From Methanobrevibacter gottschalkii DSM 11977 (GTDB lineage Archaea > Methanobacteriota > Methanobacteria > Methanobacteriales > Methanobacteriaceae), in contig NZ_RKRG01000004.1 in the NCBI RefSeq assembly GCF_003814835.1, forward strand, positions 58,749-122,748: 64,000 nucleotides of DNA, written 5' to 3'. The translations under genes and the position numbers were made by a program. Under the pieces are notes generated by a model. The model did no database searches. It was not told where the DNA came from and saw only the letters and a list, made by a program, of their open reading frames with translations. Positions within the stretch are counted from its first letter, which is position 1; every line of letters starts with the position of its first letter. Positions 26,542-36,654 of this stretch are shown here, piece after piece.

Positions 26542-27126
26542 ATCAACTCTCAAGAAATAAGATACTTTTACAGGAATATCATAAGAACTGGTAATGTGTA
26601 TAGAGTTAAGTACAACAATAAAGATTATGGGGAGTTTAAAAAATTATCTGACGCATTATATGAAAGAGATGCATTATTTTTTTGTAATTTTGATTATGAT
26701 CTGCTTGTTGAATGTGATCTTGAAAACAAGTATGAAAATATGGTTCTACCACCATTCCCTGAAAAAAGACCAAAAGGTAGAATTAAAGGAACCAAAGTTA
26801 ATAAAAAAGAAAGAGAAGGAGAAATTCTCTTCAACCACAAAATTAAAAAATTCTACATTCAAAAAGGCGATGAAACAATTGGCCAATATGATACAATGAC
26901 CGAAGCTTTTTACTACAAAAAGATATTAATGGCCAACAAGTGGGATAAAAATATTTTAAAAACAAATATCACTAAAAAAATTGAAGTTAATATAATTATT
27001 GATCCAGCAGTTGAATATGAAGTACAGTTAAACTTTTGCCCTAAATGTAAAAATAGATTAAAAATTGGAGAGACCGAATGTCCTTCCTGCGGAATCAATA
27101 TCGAAGAATATTTATTTAATAGATAA
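26542..27126 (+). CDS. Conserved protein with C-terminal zinc ribbon, apparent AUC start
   Basis: About 194 residues if started at 26542. The C-terminus is a zinc ribbon with two CxxC pairs (FCPKCKNRL, ECPSCGIN). Two repeated KKFYIQKGDETIGQYDTMTE-like segments (near 22 and 100) suggest an internal duplication. The usual start would be GTG 26596, but the 18 codons before it are open and protein-like (NSQEIRYFYRNIIRTGN) and are preceded by a perfect GGTGAT with a 3-nt spacer, leaving ATC exactly where ATG is expected. Function unknown. Convergent with carB. Confidence 0.6.
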   Translation: MNSQEIRYFYRNIIRTGNVYRVKYNNKDYGEFKKLSDALYERDALFFCNFDYDLLVECDLENKYENMVLPPFPEKRPKGRIKGTKVNKKEREGEILFNHKIKKFYIQKGDETIGQYDTMTEAFYYKKILMANKWDKNILKTNITKKIEVNIIIDPAVEYEVQLNFCPKCKNRLKIGETECPSCGINIEEYLFNR

Positions 27127-27143
27127 AAGAAGATAGAGAAAAA

Positions 27144-30100
27144 TTATTCTCCACCAACATAGTCATTTAAAGATTTTACATTGATTTCATTATTTTGAAT
27201 AGCTTTTATTGCATTTAAAACTGCTCTTGCTCCTGCAAGTGTTGTAACATATGGAATACCAAGTTCAATAGCAAGACGTCTAATTATATAACCATCTTTA
27301 GCAGATTGTTTACCTTCAGAAGTGTTAATAATCAAATCAATTTCTTTGTTTAAAATAGCATCTCTAATGTTAGGAGAACCTTGAGATACTTTTAATATCT
27401 TTTCAACCGAATCAATACCAGTAGCATCAGCAGTACCATCAGTTGCTATTAAATCAAAACCCAAATTAGCTGCAGTCTCAGCAATAGGTCTGATTTTCTT
27501 TTTATCTGCCTCTTTAACACTGATAAATATTTTACCCTCCTTAGGTAATTCCATACCTCCTGAAAGTTGTGATTTATAGAACGCCATGCCATAAGTTTCA
27601 TCAATACCAATACTCTCACCAGTGGATTTCATTTCTGGACCAAGAACAGTATCAGATTCCGGAAGTTTTAAGAATGGAAATACAGACTCTTTTACTGCAA
27701 CATGATTTAATTTAATTTCTTTAGTTAAATCGAAGTCTCTTAATTTAGCTCCTTGCATAATCCAAGTTGCTACTTTTGCTAATGGAACACCAATTGCTTT
27801 ACTTACAAATGGTACAGTTCTACTTGCACGAGGATTAGCTTCAATAATATAAACCATTTCTTCATCAAGTTTTACTGCATATTGAATGTTCATTAATCCT
27901 TTAACATTTAATTCAAGAGCTAATTTGGTTGAATTTTCACGAATAGTATCTAAAATATATTCAGGAATTGTTTGAGGAGGTATTACACATGCAGAATCTC
28001 CAGAGTGAACTCCTGCTTCTTCAATATGTTCCATGATTCCTGCAATGAACACATCTTCACCATCACATAAAATATCTACATCAAGCTCAATAGCATCTTC
28101 CAAAAACTTATCAACTAAAATTGGGTGTTCTGGAGATACTTTTACAGCTTCTTTCATATATTCTTCAAGTTCATTGTTATCATAAACAATTTCCATAGCT
28201 CTTCCACCAATTACATATGATGGACGTACAAGAACCGGGAAAGTGATTTTTTCTGCAATTTCTTTTGCTTCTTCAAATGAATTAGCTGTTCCATATGGAG
28301 CTTGGTGAATGTGTAATTTTTCTAAAAGTTCAGCAAATAATTCCCTATCTTCAACTCTATCAATGCTCTCATATGGAGTACCTAAGATTTTAACACCAGC
28401 ATTTGCCAATGGCACTGATAAATTAATAGATGTCTGACCACCAAATTGAACAATTACCCCATCTGGTTTTTCTTGTTCAATAACACCCATTACATCTTCA
28501 AATGTAAGTGGTTCGAAGAATAATTTGTCAGAAATATCATAATCAGTACTTACAGTTTCAGGATTATTGTTGATTAAAATAGTTTCAATTCCTTCTTCTT
28601 TTAAAGCTAAAGAAGAATGTACACAACAGTAATCAAATTCAATACCTTGACCTATTCTGATTGGTCCCGCTCCAAGGATTACAACTTTTTTCTTGTTGGT
28701 TGATACAAGCTCATTTCCTTTATCATAACTGCTATAGTAATATGGAGTTTTTGCTTCAAATTCAGCAGCACAAGTATCTACCATTTTATATGATGGTTTA
28801 ATGTTATATCTTGAAAGTAAGTTTTTAATATACTCTTCAGTTTGGCCAGATAAATCAGCTAATCTTTTATTAGAACAACCAATTTGTTTAGCTTTTCTTA
28901 AGAAATCTTCATCGTTTAATTTATCAGCAGTTACACTATCTTCAAAGTTAACAATGTTTCTGATTTTATATAAAAAAAAGTTATCAATATTGGTAATTTC
29001 TCTAATCTTATCAATATCCATCCCATCTTTAATAGCTGAATAAATTTGGAAGTAGATTTTATCAGTAGGATGCGCCAAATCTTCTTCAGTGTAATCAATG
29101 TATTCAAAACCGTCGAATCCCATATCAAGTGATCTAAGTGCTTTTTGGAATGCCTCTTCAAAAGTTCTTCCGATAGCCATTACTTCACCAGTTGCTTTCA
29201 TTTGAACTCCAACTTCACGGCTTACACCTTTGAATTTATCAAAAGGCCATCTAGGAATTTTAATAACAACATAATCAATAGCTGGTTCAAAAGAAGCCGG
29301 TGTTTCTTTGGTAATGTCATTTTTAATTTCATCTAAAGTTAATCCTAAAGCTATTTTAGAAGAGATTTTAGCAATTGGATAACCTGTTGCTTTAGACGCA
29401 AGAGCACTACTTCTAGATACACGAGGATTTACTTCGATGACTTTGTATTCATCAGTTTCTGGGTTAAGTGCAAATTGGATGTTACATCCGCCTCTAATTC
29501 CTAGTGCTCTGATAATTTTAATGGATGCATCCCTCATCTTCTGGATAGTTTCATCACATAAGTTTTGAATAGGGGCAACAACAACACTGTCTCCTGTGTG
29601 GATACCCATAGGATCTATATTTTCCATAGTACATACAATGATGCAAGTATCCTCTTTATCCCTCATTACTTCAAATTCTATTTCTTTCCATCCGAGAACT
29701 GACTCGTCGATGAGTACCTGATTAATGAAACTCATATCTAATCCATGAGTTGCAATTTCAATTAATTCTTCTTCGTTATGAGCAATTCCACCCCCAGTAC
29801 CACCTAAGGTGAATGCCGGCCTTACAATAACTGGATAACCAATATCATCTACTGCTTCAAGTGCTGCTTCTACACTTTCAACTGCATGACATTTAGGAAT
29901 CTCCTCACCAATTTTATCCATAAGATTTGCGAATAAATCACGATCCTCTACATCTTTAATTGTCTGAACATCAGAGCCTAAAACTTTAATTCCATCAAGC
30001 AATCCCAAATCTCCAAGACCTGTTGCGATATTTAATCCTGTCTGCCCACCCATAGTTGGCAATATTGAATCTACATTTTCTTCTTTGATAATTTTAGCAA

Positions 30101-30320
30101 CAACTTCCGGAGTCAATGGTTCTGTGTAAACAGTATCTGCCATGTCAATGTCTGTTTGAATTGTAGCCGGATTACTGTTAACAAGAACTGTCTCTATTCC
30201 CTCTTCTCTTAGTGATTTACATGCTTGTGATCCTGAATAATCAAATTCCGCTGCTTGTCCGATTTGAATAGGTCCAGAACCAATAATTAATACTTTTTTA
30301 ATATCCTTATCAACTGGCAT
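27144..30320 (-). CDS. carB: Carbamoyl-phosphate synthase large subunit
   Basis: About 1058 residues, full length. Two homologous ATP-grasp halves: KKVLIIGSGPIQIGQAAEFD near 7, PAFTLGGTGGG near 165, and KKVVILGAGPIRIGQGIEFD near 550 with PSYVIGGRAMEIV near 700. A C-terminal MGS allosteric domain follows. It makes carbamoyl phosphate from bicarbonate, ATP and CarA-derived ammonia for pyrimidines and arginine. ATG 30320 is chosen because it has GAGGAT upstream and removes an 11-residue extension that would overlap carA. Confidence 0.97.
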   Translation of the reverse strand: MPVDKDIKKVLIIGSGPIQIGQAAEFDYSGSQACKSLREEGIETVLVNSNPATIQTDIDMADTVYTEPLTPEVVAKIIKEENVDSILPTMGGQTGLNIATGLGDLGLLDGIKVLGSDVQTIKDVEDRDLFANLMDKIGEEIPKCHAVESVEAALEAVDDIGYPVIVRPAFTLGGTGGGIAHNEEELIEIATHGLDMSFINQVLIDESVLGWKEIEFEVMRDKEDTCIIVCTMENIDPMGIHTGDSVVVAPIQNLCDETIQKMRDASIKIIRALGIRGGCNIQFALNPETDEYKVIEVNPRVSRSSALASKATGYPIAKISSKIALGLTLDEIKNDITKETPASFEPAIDYVVIKIPRWPFDKFKGVSREVGVQMKATGEVMAIGRTFEEAFQKALRSLDMGFDGFEYIDYTEEDLAHPTDKIYFQIYSAIKDGMDIDKIREITNIDNFFLYKIRNIVNFEDSVTADKLNDEDFLRKAKQIGCSNKRLADLSGQTEEYIKNLLSRYNIKPSYKMVDTCAAEFEAKTPYYYSSYDKGNELVSTNKKKVVILGAGPIRIGQGIEFDYCCVHSSLALKEEGIETILINNNPETVSTDYDISDKLFFEPLTFEDVMGVIEQEKPDGVIVQFGGQTSINLSVPLANAGVKILGTPYESIDRVEDRELFAELLEKLHIHQAPYGTANSFEEAKEIAEKITFPVLVRPSYVIGGRAMEIVYDNNELEEYMKEAVKVSPEHPILVDKFLEDAIELDVDILCDGEDVFIAGIMEHIEEAGVHSGDSACVIPPQTIPEYILDTIRENSTKLALELNVKGLMNIQYAVKLDEEMVYIIEANPRASRTVPFVSKAIGVPLAKVATWIMQGAKLRDFDLTKEIKLNHVAVKESVFPFLKLPESDTVLGPEMKSTGESIGIDETYGMAFYKSQLSGGMELPKEGKIFISVKEADKKKIRPIAETAANLGFDLIATDGTADATGIDSVEKILKVSQGSPNIRDAILNKEIDLIINTSEGKQSAKDGYIIRRLAIELGIPYVTTLAGARAVLNAIKAIQNNEINVKSLNDYVGGE

Positions 30321-30342
30321 ATTATAATCCTCATTAAATTTT

Positions 30343-31425
30343 TTAGTAATCATCCATCATTTGATTAAATTTGTCAAAAATATTCCTTGTATCATTAGGG
30401 CCAGGTCCTGCTTCAGGATGGTACTGTATACAATGTAATGGCAATTCTTTATGTGATATACCTTCTGGAGTTCCATCATTCAAGTTAATTTGAGTTAATA
30501 CTAAATCAGTTTCTTTTAATGATTCTTTATCAATGGTGAATCCATGGTTTTGTGAAGTAATAAATACTTTTCCAGTATTTAAATCTTTAACAGGTTGGTT
30601 TTCTCCCCTGTGCCCAAATTTCATTTTATATGATCTAGCTCCAAAAGATTTAGCTATTAGTTGTTGACCCATACAGATACCAAAAATCGGTAATCTGTTT
30701 GATAACTTTTTCATGGTTTCAATAGTTTCAGATACCCTATCAGGATTTCCAGGTCCAGATGTAATCATTAAACCATTAGGAGAATAATCTAAAACAGTTT
30801 TATAATCAGTATCATAAGGGAATAATATTACACCAATATTCCTTTCTAAAAATGAGTTAATAATATTCTTTTTAACACCACAATCAATTAATGCAACCTT
30901 CCTATCAGCATCTCCATTGAACATTTTGATTTCTTTTGTAGACACTAACGGGACAACATCCATATCCTCAATACTCGGTTGTGAACTAGCTAAATTAATT
31001 AGTTCATCATCAGAAATATTTTCAGTTGTTATTGCCGCTTTAAGAGAACCTCTTTCACGAATTTTAAGTGTTAAATCACGAGTATCAATCCCACTAATTC
31101 CGGGAGTCTTAAATTCTTTTAAAAAATCATCCAATGTTTTTTGAGGTCCGAAATTTGAAACCTCACGACAAACCTCACGACAAACAAAACCTTCCGCTTG
31201 AATTTTATCTGATTGATACCACTTCTCACTTACACCATGATTTCCCTCTAATGGGTAAGTAGACATTAAAATTTCTCCCTTAAAAGACGGATCAGTTAAA
31301 GATTCAGTATAACCACCCATACCAGTAGAAAAAATAAGTTCTCCCAATTTAGTGGTTTCATAACCGAATGCCTCACCTTTTAAAATAGTACCATCTTCTA
31401 AAGCTAATTTAGCTATTTTTACCAT
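30343..31425 (-). CDS. carA: Carbamoyl-phosphate synthase small subunit
   Basis: 360 residues. The N-terminal CPSase domain begins [15 protein letters not shown]. The C-terminal class I glutaminase has the nucleophile in [16 protein letters not shown] near 245 and the His/Glu in [13 protein letters not shown] near 330. It feeds ammonia through a tunnel to CarB. First gene of the carAB operon; carB starts 22 nt after its stop. Confidence 0.97.
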   Translation of the reverse strand: MVKIAKLALEDGTILKGEAFGYETTKLGELIFSTGMGGYTESLTDPSFKGEILMSTYPLEGNHGVSEKWYQSDKIQAEGFVCREVCREVSNFGPQKTLDDFLKEFKTPGISGIDTRDLTLKIRERGSLKAAITTENISDDELINLASSQPSIEDMDVVPLVSTKEIKMFNGDADRKVALIDCGVKKNIINSFLERNIGVILFPYDTDYKTVLDYSPNGLMITSGPGNPDRVSETIETMKKLSNRLPIFGICMGQQLIAKSFGARSYKMKFGHRGENQPVKDLNTGKVFITSQNHGFTIDKESLKETDLVLTQINLNDGTPEGISHKELPLHCIQYHPEAGPGPNDTRNIFDKFNQMMDDY

Positions 31426-31467
31426 TAAATCACCATCATAAAAAAATATAAAATTACTTTCTATCTT

Positions 31468-31479
31468 TAATATATATTA
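31468..31479 (-). promoter_or_regulatory. TATA-like element upstream of carAB
   Basis: TAATATATATTA lies about 43-54 nt upstream of the carA ATG on the minus strand, a usual distance for archaeal box A. Surrounding AT-richness limits confidence. Confidence 0.35.
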
Positions 31480-31667
31480 TTTTACCATATTATTAAAGTT
31501 TGTTTTTTGACTAAAAAATGAGATATTTTAAAAAAATAAATTCAATTTAATTGAAAATCACATTCAATAAGCAATTGTATTTAATTATAACAAGACCTAC
31601 AAAAAGATTAAATCAATTGTGAAAAAATATAACAAATACCTTAATATAATTTAAAGAGAAGAAAATC

Positions 31668-33188
31668 ATGGATGCAAAATCTGAAGAAATATTTAAAAAA
31701 CATTTAAACAATTCTAAAGAATATGTAAAATTCAAAAAACTTGTTAATGAAACAAGAGTTTATGATATTCCAAAAGAATTAACCGGTGAATTAAGAGCAT
31801 ACCAAAAGATAGGTTATTCCTGGATAGTTCAGAACATTAAATATAACTTTGGATGCATATTGGCTGATGACATGGGTCTTGGGAAAACAATACAAGTTTT
31901 AACTGCAATTCTTCACTTTAAAGAGCAAAAACATTATGATTATGAGCCATCCTTAATTATAGTACCTCCTACATTGTTATCCAACTGGGAAAATGAAATT
32001 AAAAAATTCACGCCTACACTTTCCTATTATATTTATCATGGTGCTAACAGAACATTCCCATTAGATGAATATGACATTATTTTAACATCATATGGAGTAA
32101 TTAGACTGGATTTAGATATGTTTTTAGATAAAAAATGGTTCATATGTGTTATTGATGAGGCTCAGAACATTAAAAATCCAAACACACAACAAACAAAAGC
32201 AATAAAAAGTGTTCCTGCATTTAATAAAATTGCTCTTACAGGAACACCAATTGAAAATAAACTAACTGATTATTGGTCAATATTTGATTTTGTAAATAAA
32301 GGCTATTTATCAACATTAGACAATTTCAAAAGAGATTATGTTTTTAGAATCGAAAGGTTGGAAGAAACATCAACTTTAGAAAATTTTAAAACAATAACTA
32401 AGCCATTTGTGTTAAGACGTCTTAAAACTGATGACAACATCAAAGATGAGCTTCCCGACAAAATTGTTAATGACATATACTGTAGCTTAACCAAAAAACA
32501 AGTATTACTCTATAATGCAATAATGGAAGGAATTTTTGAAGATTTGGAAGGTAAAACAGGTATTGAAAGAAAAGGAATTATTTTAAATATTATAACTGGA
32601 TTAAAACAAGCCTGCAATCACCCTGCACAATATTTGCGTTCAGATAATCCTAAAATTAATGAATCTGGAAAAATGGAGTTATTGATAACAATTTTAGAAA
32701 ATATTTTAGATGTTAATGAAAAAGTAATAATATTTACCCAATATGCCAAAATGGGTGAGATTATTAAAAAATTAGTTTCTAAGAAATTAAAAACAGACGT
32801 TTTATTCTTACATGGCTCACTTACACAAGAAAAACGATCAGATATAATTTCAACATTCCAGGAAGATGAAGATCATAAAATTTTAGTTGCAACCCTTAAA
32901 ACTGGAGGTGTGGGATTAAATTTAACTGCCGCACAAAATGTTATTCATTATGACTTATGGTGGAATCCGGCAATAGAAAATCAAGCAACAGATCGTGTAC
33001 ATCGAATTGGTCAAGAAAAAGATGTTATGGTATATAGATTTATAACAAAAGGAACATTAGAAGAAGTAATTGATGAGATGAGTAAAAATAAGTTGAATCT
33101 GGCTGAAAAAGCAATTAGTAATGATGAAACTTTCATCACCGAAATGAGTGATGAAGAACTTAAGGAAAAATTATCTTTAAGATTATAA
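31668..33188 (+). CDS. SNF2-family DNA-dependent ATPase (core only)
   Basis: 506 residues, essentially just the SF2 motor. Motifs in order: ADDMGLGKTIQ (I, near 65), IVPPTLLSNWENEI (Ia), DEAQNIKN (II, near 164), LTGTPIEN (III, near 193), VIIFTQYAKMGEII (IV), KTGGVGLNLTAAQNVIHYD (V, near 416) and DRVHRIGQ (VI, near 444). SNF2 proteins translocate on duplex DNA and remodel protein-DNA complexes. The SWIM zinc finger and long N-terminal domain of many prokaryotic SNF2 proteins are absent. The frame is intact, with no sign of a 5' truncation beyond this. Confidence 0.9.
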   Translation: MDAKSEEIFKKHLNNSKEYVKFKKLVNETRVYDIPKELTGELRAYQKIGYSWIVQNIKYNFGCILADDMGLGKTIQVLTAILHFKEQKHYDYEPSLIIVPPTLLSNWENEIKKFTPTLSYYIYHGANRTFPLDEYDIILTSYGVIRLDLDMFLDKKWFICVIDEAQNIKNPNTQQTKAIKSVPAFNKIALTGTPIENKLTDYWSIFDFVNKGYLSTLDNFKRDYVFRIERLEETSTLENFKTITKPFVLRRLKTDDNIKDELPDKIVNDIYCSLTKKQVLLYNAIMEGIFEDLEGKTGIERKGIILNIITGLKQACNHPAQYLRSDNPKINESGKMELLITILENILDVNEKVIIFTQYAKMGEIIKKLVSKKLKTDVLFLHGSLTQEKRSDIISTFQEDEDHKILVATLKTGGVGLNLTAAQNVIHYDLWWNPAIENQATDRVHRIGQEKDVMVYRFITKGTLEEVIDEMSKNKLNLAEKAISNDETFITEMSDEELKEKLSLRL

Positions 33189-33189
33189 T

Positions 33190-34014
33190 TTATTCAATTT
33201 TCAAACTGAAATTCAAACTTCTAGAGGAATGGGTTAAAGCACCAATTGAAATAATATCCACACCAGATTCAACATAATCCATGATATTGTCTTCAGTAAT
33301 ACCGCCAGAAACTTCAATTAAAGAATTTTGACGAATGTTTAATTTTTCAAGTTCATCGATGACCTCTTTAACTTCATTTCCACTCATATTATCAAGCATC
33401 ACAATATCCGCTTTATTTTTTACACATTCAATGGCATCGGATAATGTTTCAACTTCAATTTCGATTTTTTTAGAAAAACTAACATTAGCTTTTGCTTTTA
33501 AAAGAGCATCTAAAGGAGATTTGAATACGGCAATATGATTATCTTTAATTAAAACCATATCATCCAAACTAAAACGATGAGTATCTACACCACCTACTTT
33601 TAATGCATATTTATCAAATTTAGCCAATGCCGGAGAAGTTTTACGAGTTCCAGCAATTCTCACATCATGATTTTTAACTAAAGAAGAATAATAACTAGCG
33701 GCACTGGCCACTCCACTCATCCTCATTGATAAGTTGAGCACAGTCCTTTCAAGAAGTAAAATTGTCCTTGCATTACCTTTAACAGACATCAATAAATCTT
33801 TTTTTGTAATTTTACTCCCATCTTCTAAATTATATACAACTTCAACATCAAACTCTTCAAATAAATCTTTGACAATGTTCATTCCTGCCAAAATACCTTC
33901 ATCTTTTGAAATGATATATGCATTAACTTCCAAATCTTTTTCCACAAGTGCTTCAGAAGTAATATCTCCAAATCCCTTATCTTCTTCAAGCATATATTCA
34001 ATTATTCTATCCAA
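33190..34014 (-). CDS. nadC: Nicotinate-nucleotide pyrophosphorylase (carboxylating)
   Basis: Forms nicotinate mononucleotide from quinolinate and PRPP with loss of CO2. 274 residues. Key segments: GFGDITSEAL near 14, RTVLNLSMRMSGVASAA near 89, IAGTRKTSPALAKFDKYALK near 114, VGGVDTHRFSLDDMVLIKDN near 136 and the C-terminal IEVSGGITEDNI. The TTG start has a perfect GGTGAT with a 3-nt spacer. One base separates its stop from that of the SNF2 gene. Confidence 0.96.
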   Translation of the reverse strand: MDRIIEYMLEEDKGFGDITSEALVEKDLEVNAYIISKDEGILAGMNIVKDLFEEFDVEVVYNLEDGSKITKKDLLMSVKGNARTILLLERTVLNLSMRMSGVASAASYYSSLVKNHDVRIAGTRKTSPALAKFDKYALKVGGVDTHRFSLDDMVLIKDNHIAVFKSPLDALLKAKANVSFSKKIEIEVETLSDAIECVKNKADIVMLDNMSGNEVKEVIDELEKLNIRQNSLIEVSGGITEDNIMDYVESGVDIISIGALTHSSRSLNFSLKIE

Positions 34015-34083
34015 AAAATCACCAAAATTTACTTATTATATATTAGTATATAATATTTTTATAATATAAAAATAAGTGATTAC

Positions 34084-34977
34084 ATGGAAATTATATTTTT
34101 AGGAACTTCATCAGCAGTACATTCTTATACTAGAAATCACCCTGCAATTATTCTAAAAGCATTTGGTGAGATTATATTATTTGATTGTGGTGAAGGAACA
34201 CAAAGACAATTAATTTTTGCTAAAATAAGTCCTATGAAAATATCTAAGATTTTTATTAGTCATTATCATGGCGATCATATTCTAGGCCTTCCAGGACTAT
34301 TACAGTCAATGAATTTTAGAGGCAGAGAAACTAAATTAACAATATATGGGCCAAAAGGTTTGAATGCATTAAAAAATGCAATATTAAACTTAGGATATTG
34401 TAAAATTGATTTTCCAATTGAATTTATTGAAATTGGTACAGAAACTATTGAATGTTGTGAAGAATACATAATCCGATCACAACATGTCAATCACCAAGTT
34501 CCATGCTTAGCATATGCTGTAGAAGAACTTAAAAAACCAAGATTTCTCCGTCAAAAAGCAATTGAATTAGGCGTTCCTGTTGGACCTGCTTTTGGAAAAT
34601 TACACAATGGTGAAGAAATAGAAATCAATGGTAAAATAATCAAACCTGAACAAGTATTAGGGCCTGCAAGAAAAGGAATTAAAATAACTTATTCTGGTGA
34701 TACTGCACCCTGTGAAGAAATGATTGATTTTGCAAAAGATTCAACCATTTTAATCCATGAATCAACATATATGAATGAAGATGCCGATAAAGCAGAAGAA
34801 AACTTCCATTCAACATCTTCGGATGCTGCAAGAATAGCTAAAAAAAGTAACTCCAAACAATTAGTTTTAACACATTTCAGTACGAGATATGCAACATTAG
34901 ATGATTTACTTAAAGAAGCAAAAAAAATTTTTAAGAATACAAAACTGGCAAAAGATTTTATGAAAATAGAGATTTAA
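34084..34977 (+). CDS. rnz: Ribonuclease Z (tRNA 3' endonuclease)
   Basis: Metallo-beta-lactamase nuclease that removes tRNA 3' trailers. 297 residues, the short homodimeric form. It begins IIFLGTSSAVHS, has the zinc motif SHYHGDHILGLPG (His60, His62, Asp64, His65), then YSGDTAPCEEM near 203 and LTHFSTRY near 262. The ATG has GTGAT upstream. The MscS gene follows after 9 nt. Confidence 0.95.
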   Translation: MEIIFLGTSSAVHSYTRNHPAIILKAFGEIILFDCGEGTQRQLIFAKISPMKISKIFISHYHGDHILGLPGLLQSMNFRGRETKLTIYGPKGLNALKNAILNLGYCKIDFPIEFIEIGTETIECCEEYIIRSQHVNHQVPCLAYAVEELKKPRFLRQKAIELGVPVGPAFGKLHNGEEIEINGKIIKPEQVLGPARKGIKITYSGDTAPCEEMIDFAKDSTILIHESTYMNEDADKAEENFHSTSSDAARIAKKSNSKQLVLTHFSTRYATLDDLLKEAKKIFKNTKLAKDFMKIEI

Positions 34978-34986
34978 GAGGATATT

Positions 34987-35742
34987 ATGAACATATCAGT
35001 AACATTAAATAATCCTGCATGGACGTTAATTTATATTTTAATAGTTATTATCGCCACATCTTTTTTAACTAGACTAATTGCCTTTTTAATGAATAAAATG
35101 AAACGTTTTCACAACAATGAGGCTGCAATTTATCTTACAAGAGATATAATAAATTATATAATCTATTTTATTGCATTAATGATTATTTTACAATTTTTTG
35201 GAATAAATCTGGCAGGAACATTATTGAGTTTGGGAATAGCAGGTATAGCTTTGAGTTTTGCTGCTAAAGATTTAATATCAAATTTATTCTCAGGAATAAC
35301 ATTGATTATTGGAAAAAGTATTCAAGTTGGGGATACAATTGAAATAAACAATAAAAAAGGAATTGTTGAAAGAATAACCCTTAGATCAACTATTATTTCT
35401 GATGACAGTGGTGTTAAAAAGATTATTCCAAACTCCACATTGACAAATTACCCCTACTTACACTTTAAAACTCCTGAAAAATATAGAGTAGACATCCAAA
35501 CCGGATTGTCATTAAATATTGATGTTGAGGAATTTGAAAAATACATTGTTAAAAAAATATTAGAATATGATGGAATATTAAAAAATCCAAAACCATCCGT
35601 TTATTCAAAAGGAATCACTTTTGAAGAAACTCAGCTCAAAGTATCGTTTTGGGTAAAAGAATTTAATAGTAAAGATAAATATAAATTAACAATTACAAAC
35701 GAAATTAGAAAATTTACAAAAATGGGTGAAAAAGATGAGTAA
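34987..35742 (+). CDS. MscS-type small-conductance mechanosensitive channel
   Basis: 251 residues. Two or three N-terminal helices (near 11-32, 58-77 and the pore helix LAGTLLSLGIAGIALSFAAK near 75-95) are followed by the beta domain (SIQVGDTIEINNKKGIVERI near 115, then the IIPNSTLTN motif). It opens under membrane tension to release solutes. Its end overlaps the nadA start by 8 nt, so rnz, mscS and nadA form one operon. Confidence 0.92.
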   Translation: MNISVTLNNPAWTLIYILIVIIATSFLTRLIAFLMNKMKRFHNNEAAIYLTRDIINYIIYFIALMIILQFFGINLAGTLLSLGIAGIALSFAAKDLISNLFSGITLIIGKSIQVGDTIEINNKKGIVERITLRSTIISDDSGVKKIIPNSTLTNYPYLHFKTPEKYRVDIQTGLSLNIDVEEFEKYIVKKILEYDGILKNPKPSVYSKGITFEETQLKVSFWVKEFNSKDKYKLTITNEIRKFTKMGEKDE

Positions 35743-36652
35743 TACACTTCAAAAAGAAATTTTAAAATTAAAAGAAGAAAAAAATGCAATAATACTTGCA
35801 CATAATTACCAGCCAAAAGAAGTTCAAGAAATCGCAGATTTTCTTGGAGATTCATTAGAATTATGTATTAAAGCTTCTGAAATTGATGATAAAGATTTAG
35901 TAATATTTTGTGGTGTAGATTTCATGGCCGAAACCGCATTTATATTAAACCCCGATAAAAAAATTGTTATTCCAACATTAGAAGCTGAATGTCCAATGGC
36001 ACATATGTTGCCTGAAGATGTGCTTTTAAAAGCAAAAGAAGAAAATCCTGATGCAGGAGTTATCCTTTATGTAAACAGTATTGCTGAAGCTAAACAACAT
36101 GCAGATACATTATGTACTTCAGCTAATGCAGTAAAAGTTGCACAAAGCTTGCCTCATGATAAAATATTATTTGGACCAGATAAAAATTTAGGAACTCATG
36201 TAGCCGATAAAATCGATAAGGTAATCATTCCTGTGCCTAAAGATGGTCATTGTTATGTTCATAGATTATTCCATGTTGAAGATGTTGAGCTTAAAAGAGA
36301 ACAATATCCTAATGCGGAAATAATTTGTCACCCAGAATGTGATATTAAAGTTCAAAAAGCATGTGATAAAGTAATGTCCACTGGAGGAATGTTAAAATAC
36401 ATTGCAACAAGTGATAAAGAAGAATTTGTAATTGGAACTGAAATTGACATGATTACAAGAATCAATGCAGAAGTACCTGGAAAAAAATTATATCCTTTAC
36501 TTGAAGGAGCTATTTGTGAAACAATGAAATTGCACACACTTGAAAAAATAAGAGATTCACTTGTAAACGAAGCTCCACAAGTCACATTACCAAAAGATGT
36601 TGCTGATAAATCAAAAAAAGCTGTTCAACATATGCTTGATGTATCAAAATAA
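35735..36652 (+). CDS. nadA: Quinolinate synthase A
   Basis: Condenses iminoaspartate with dihydroxyacetone phosphate to quinolinate using a [4Fe-4S] cluster. 305 residues from ATG 35735. Key parts: ILAHNYQPKEVQEIADFLGD near 20, the cluster Cys in VIFCGVDFMAETA, ICHPECD and EGAICETM, and the substrate segments LEAECPMAHM and YVNSIAE. The ATG has GGTGA upstream; the in-frame GTG at 35726 is part of that site. Partner of nadX and nadC in this window. Confidence 0.96.
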   Translation: MSNTLQKEILKLKEEKNAIILAHNYQPKEVQEIADFLGDSLELCIKASEIDDKDLVIFCGVDFMAETAFILNPDKKIVIPTLEAECPMAHMLPEDVLLKAKEENPDAGVILYVNSIAEAKQHADTLCTSANAVKVAQSLPHDKILFGPDKNLGTHVADKIDKVIIPVPKDGHCYVHRLFHVEDVELKREQYPNAEIICHPECDIKVQKACDKVMSTGGMLKYIATSDKEEFVIGTEIDMITRINAEVPGKKLYPLLEGAICETMKLHTLEKIRDSLVNEAPQVTLPKDVADKSKKAVQHMLDVSK

Positions 36653-36654
36653 AA

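Noticed and set aside
26594..26899. 101-residue frame starting 2 nt before the zinc-ribbon frame
   Set aside because: The overlapping frame has the zinc ribbon, a good SD and a longer open stretch; this one shows no domain and ends inside it.
31161..31184. Perfect 12-bp tandem repeat in carA giving a doubled Cys-Arg-Glu-Val segment, apparently a 4-residue duplication
   Set aside because: Bacterial CarA has a segment of the same length here (GFVVRELCxxxSN type), so nothing is inserted; the repeat is a coincidence of codons.
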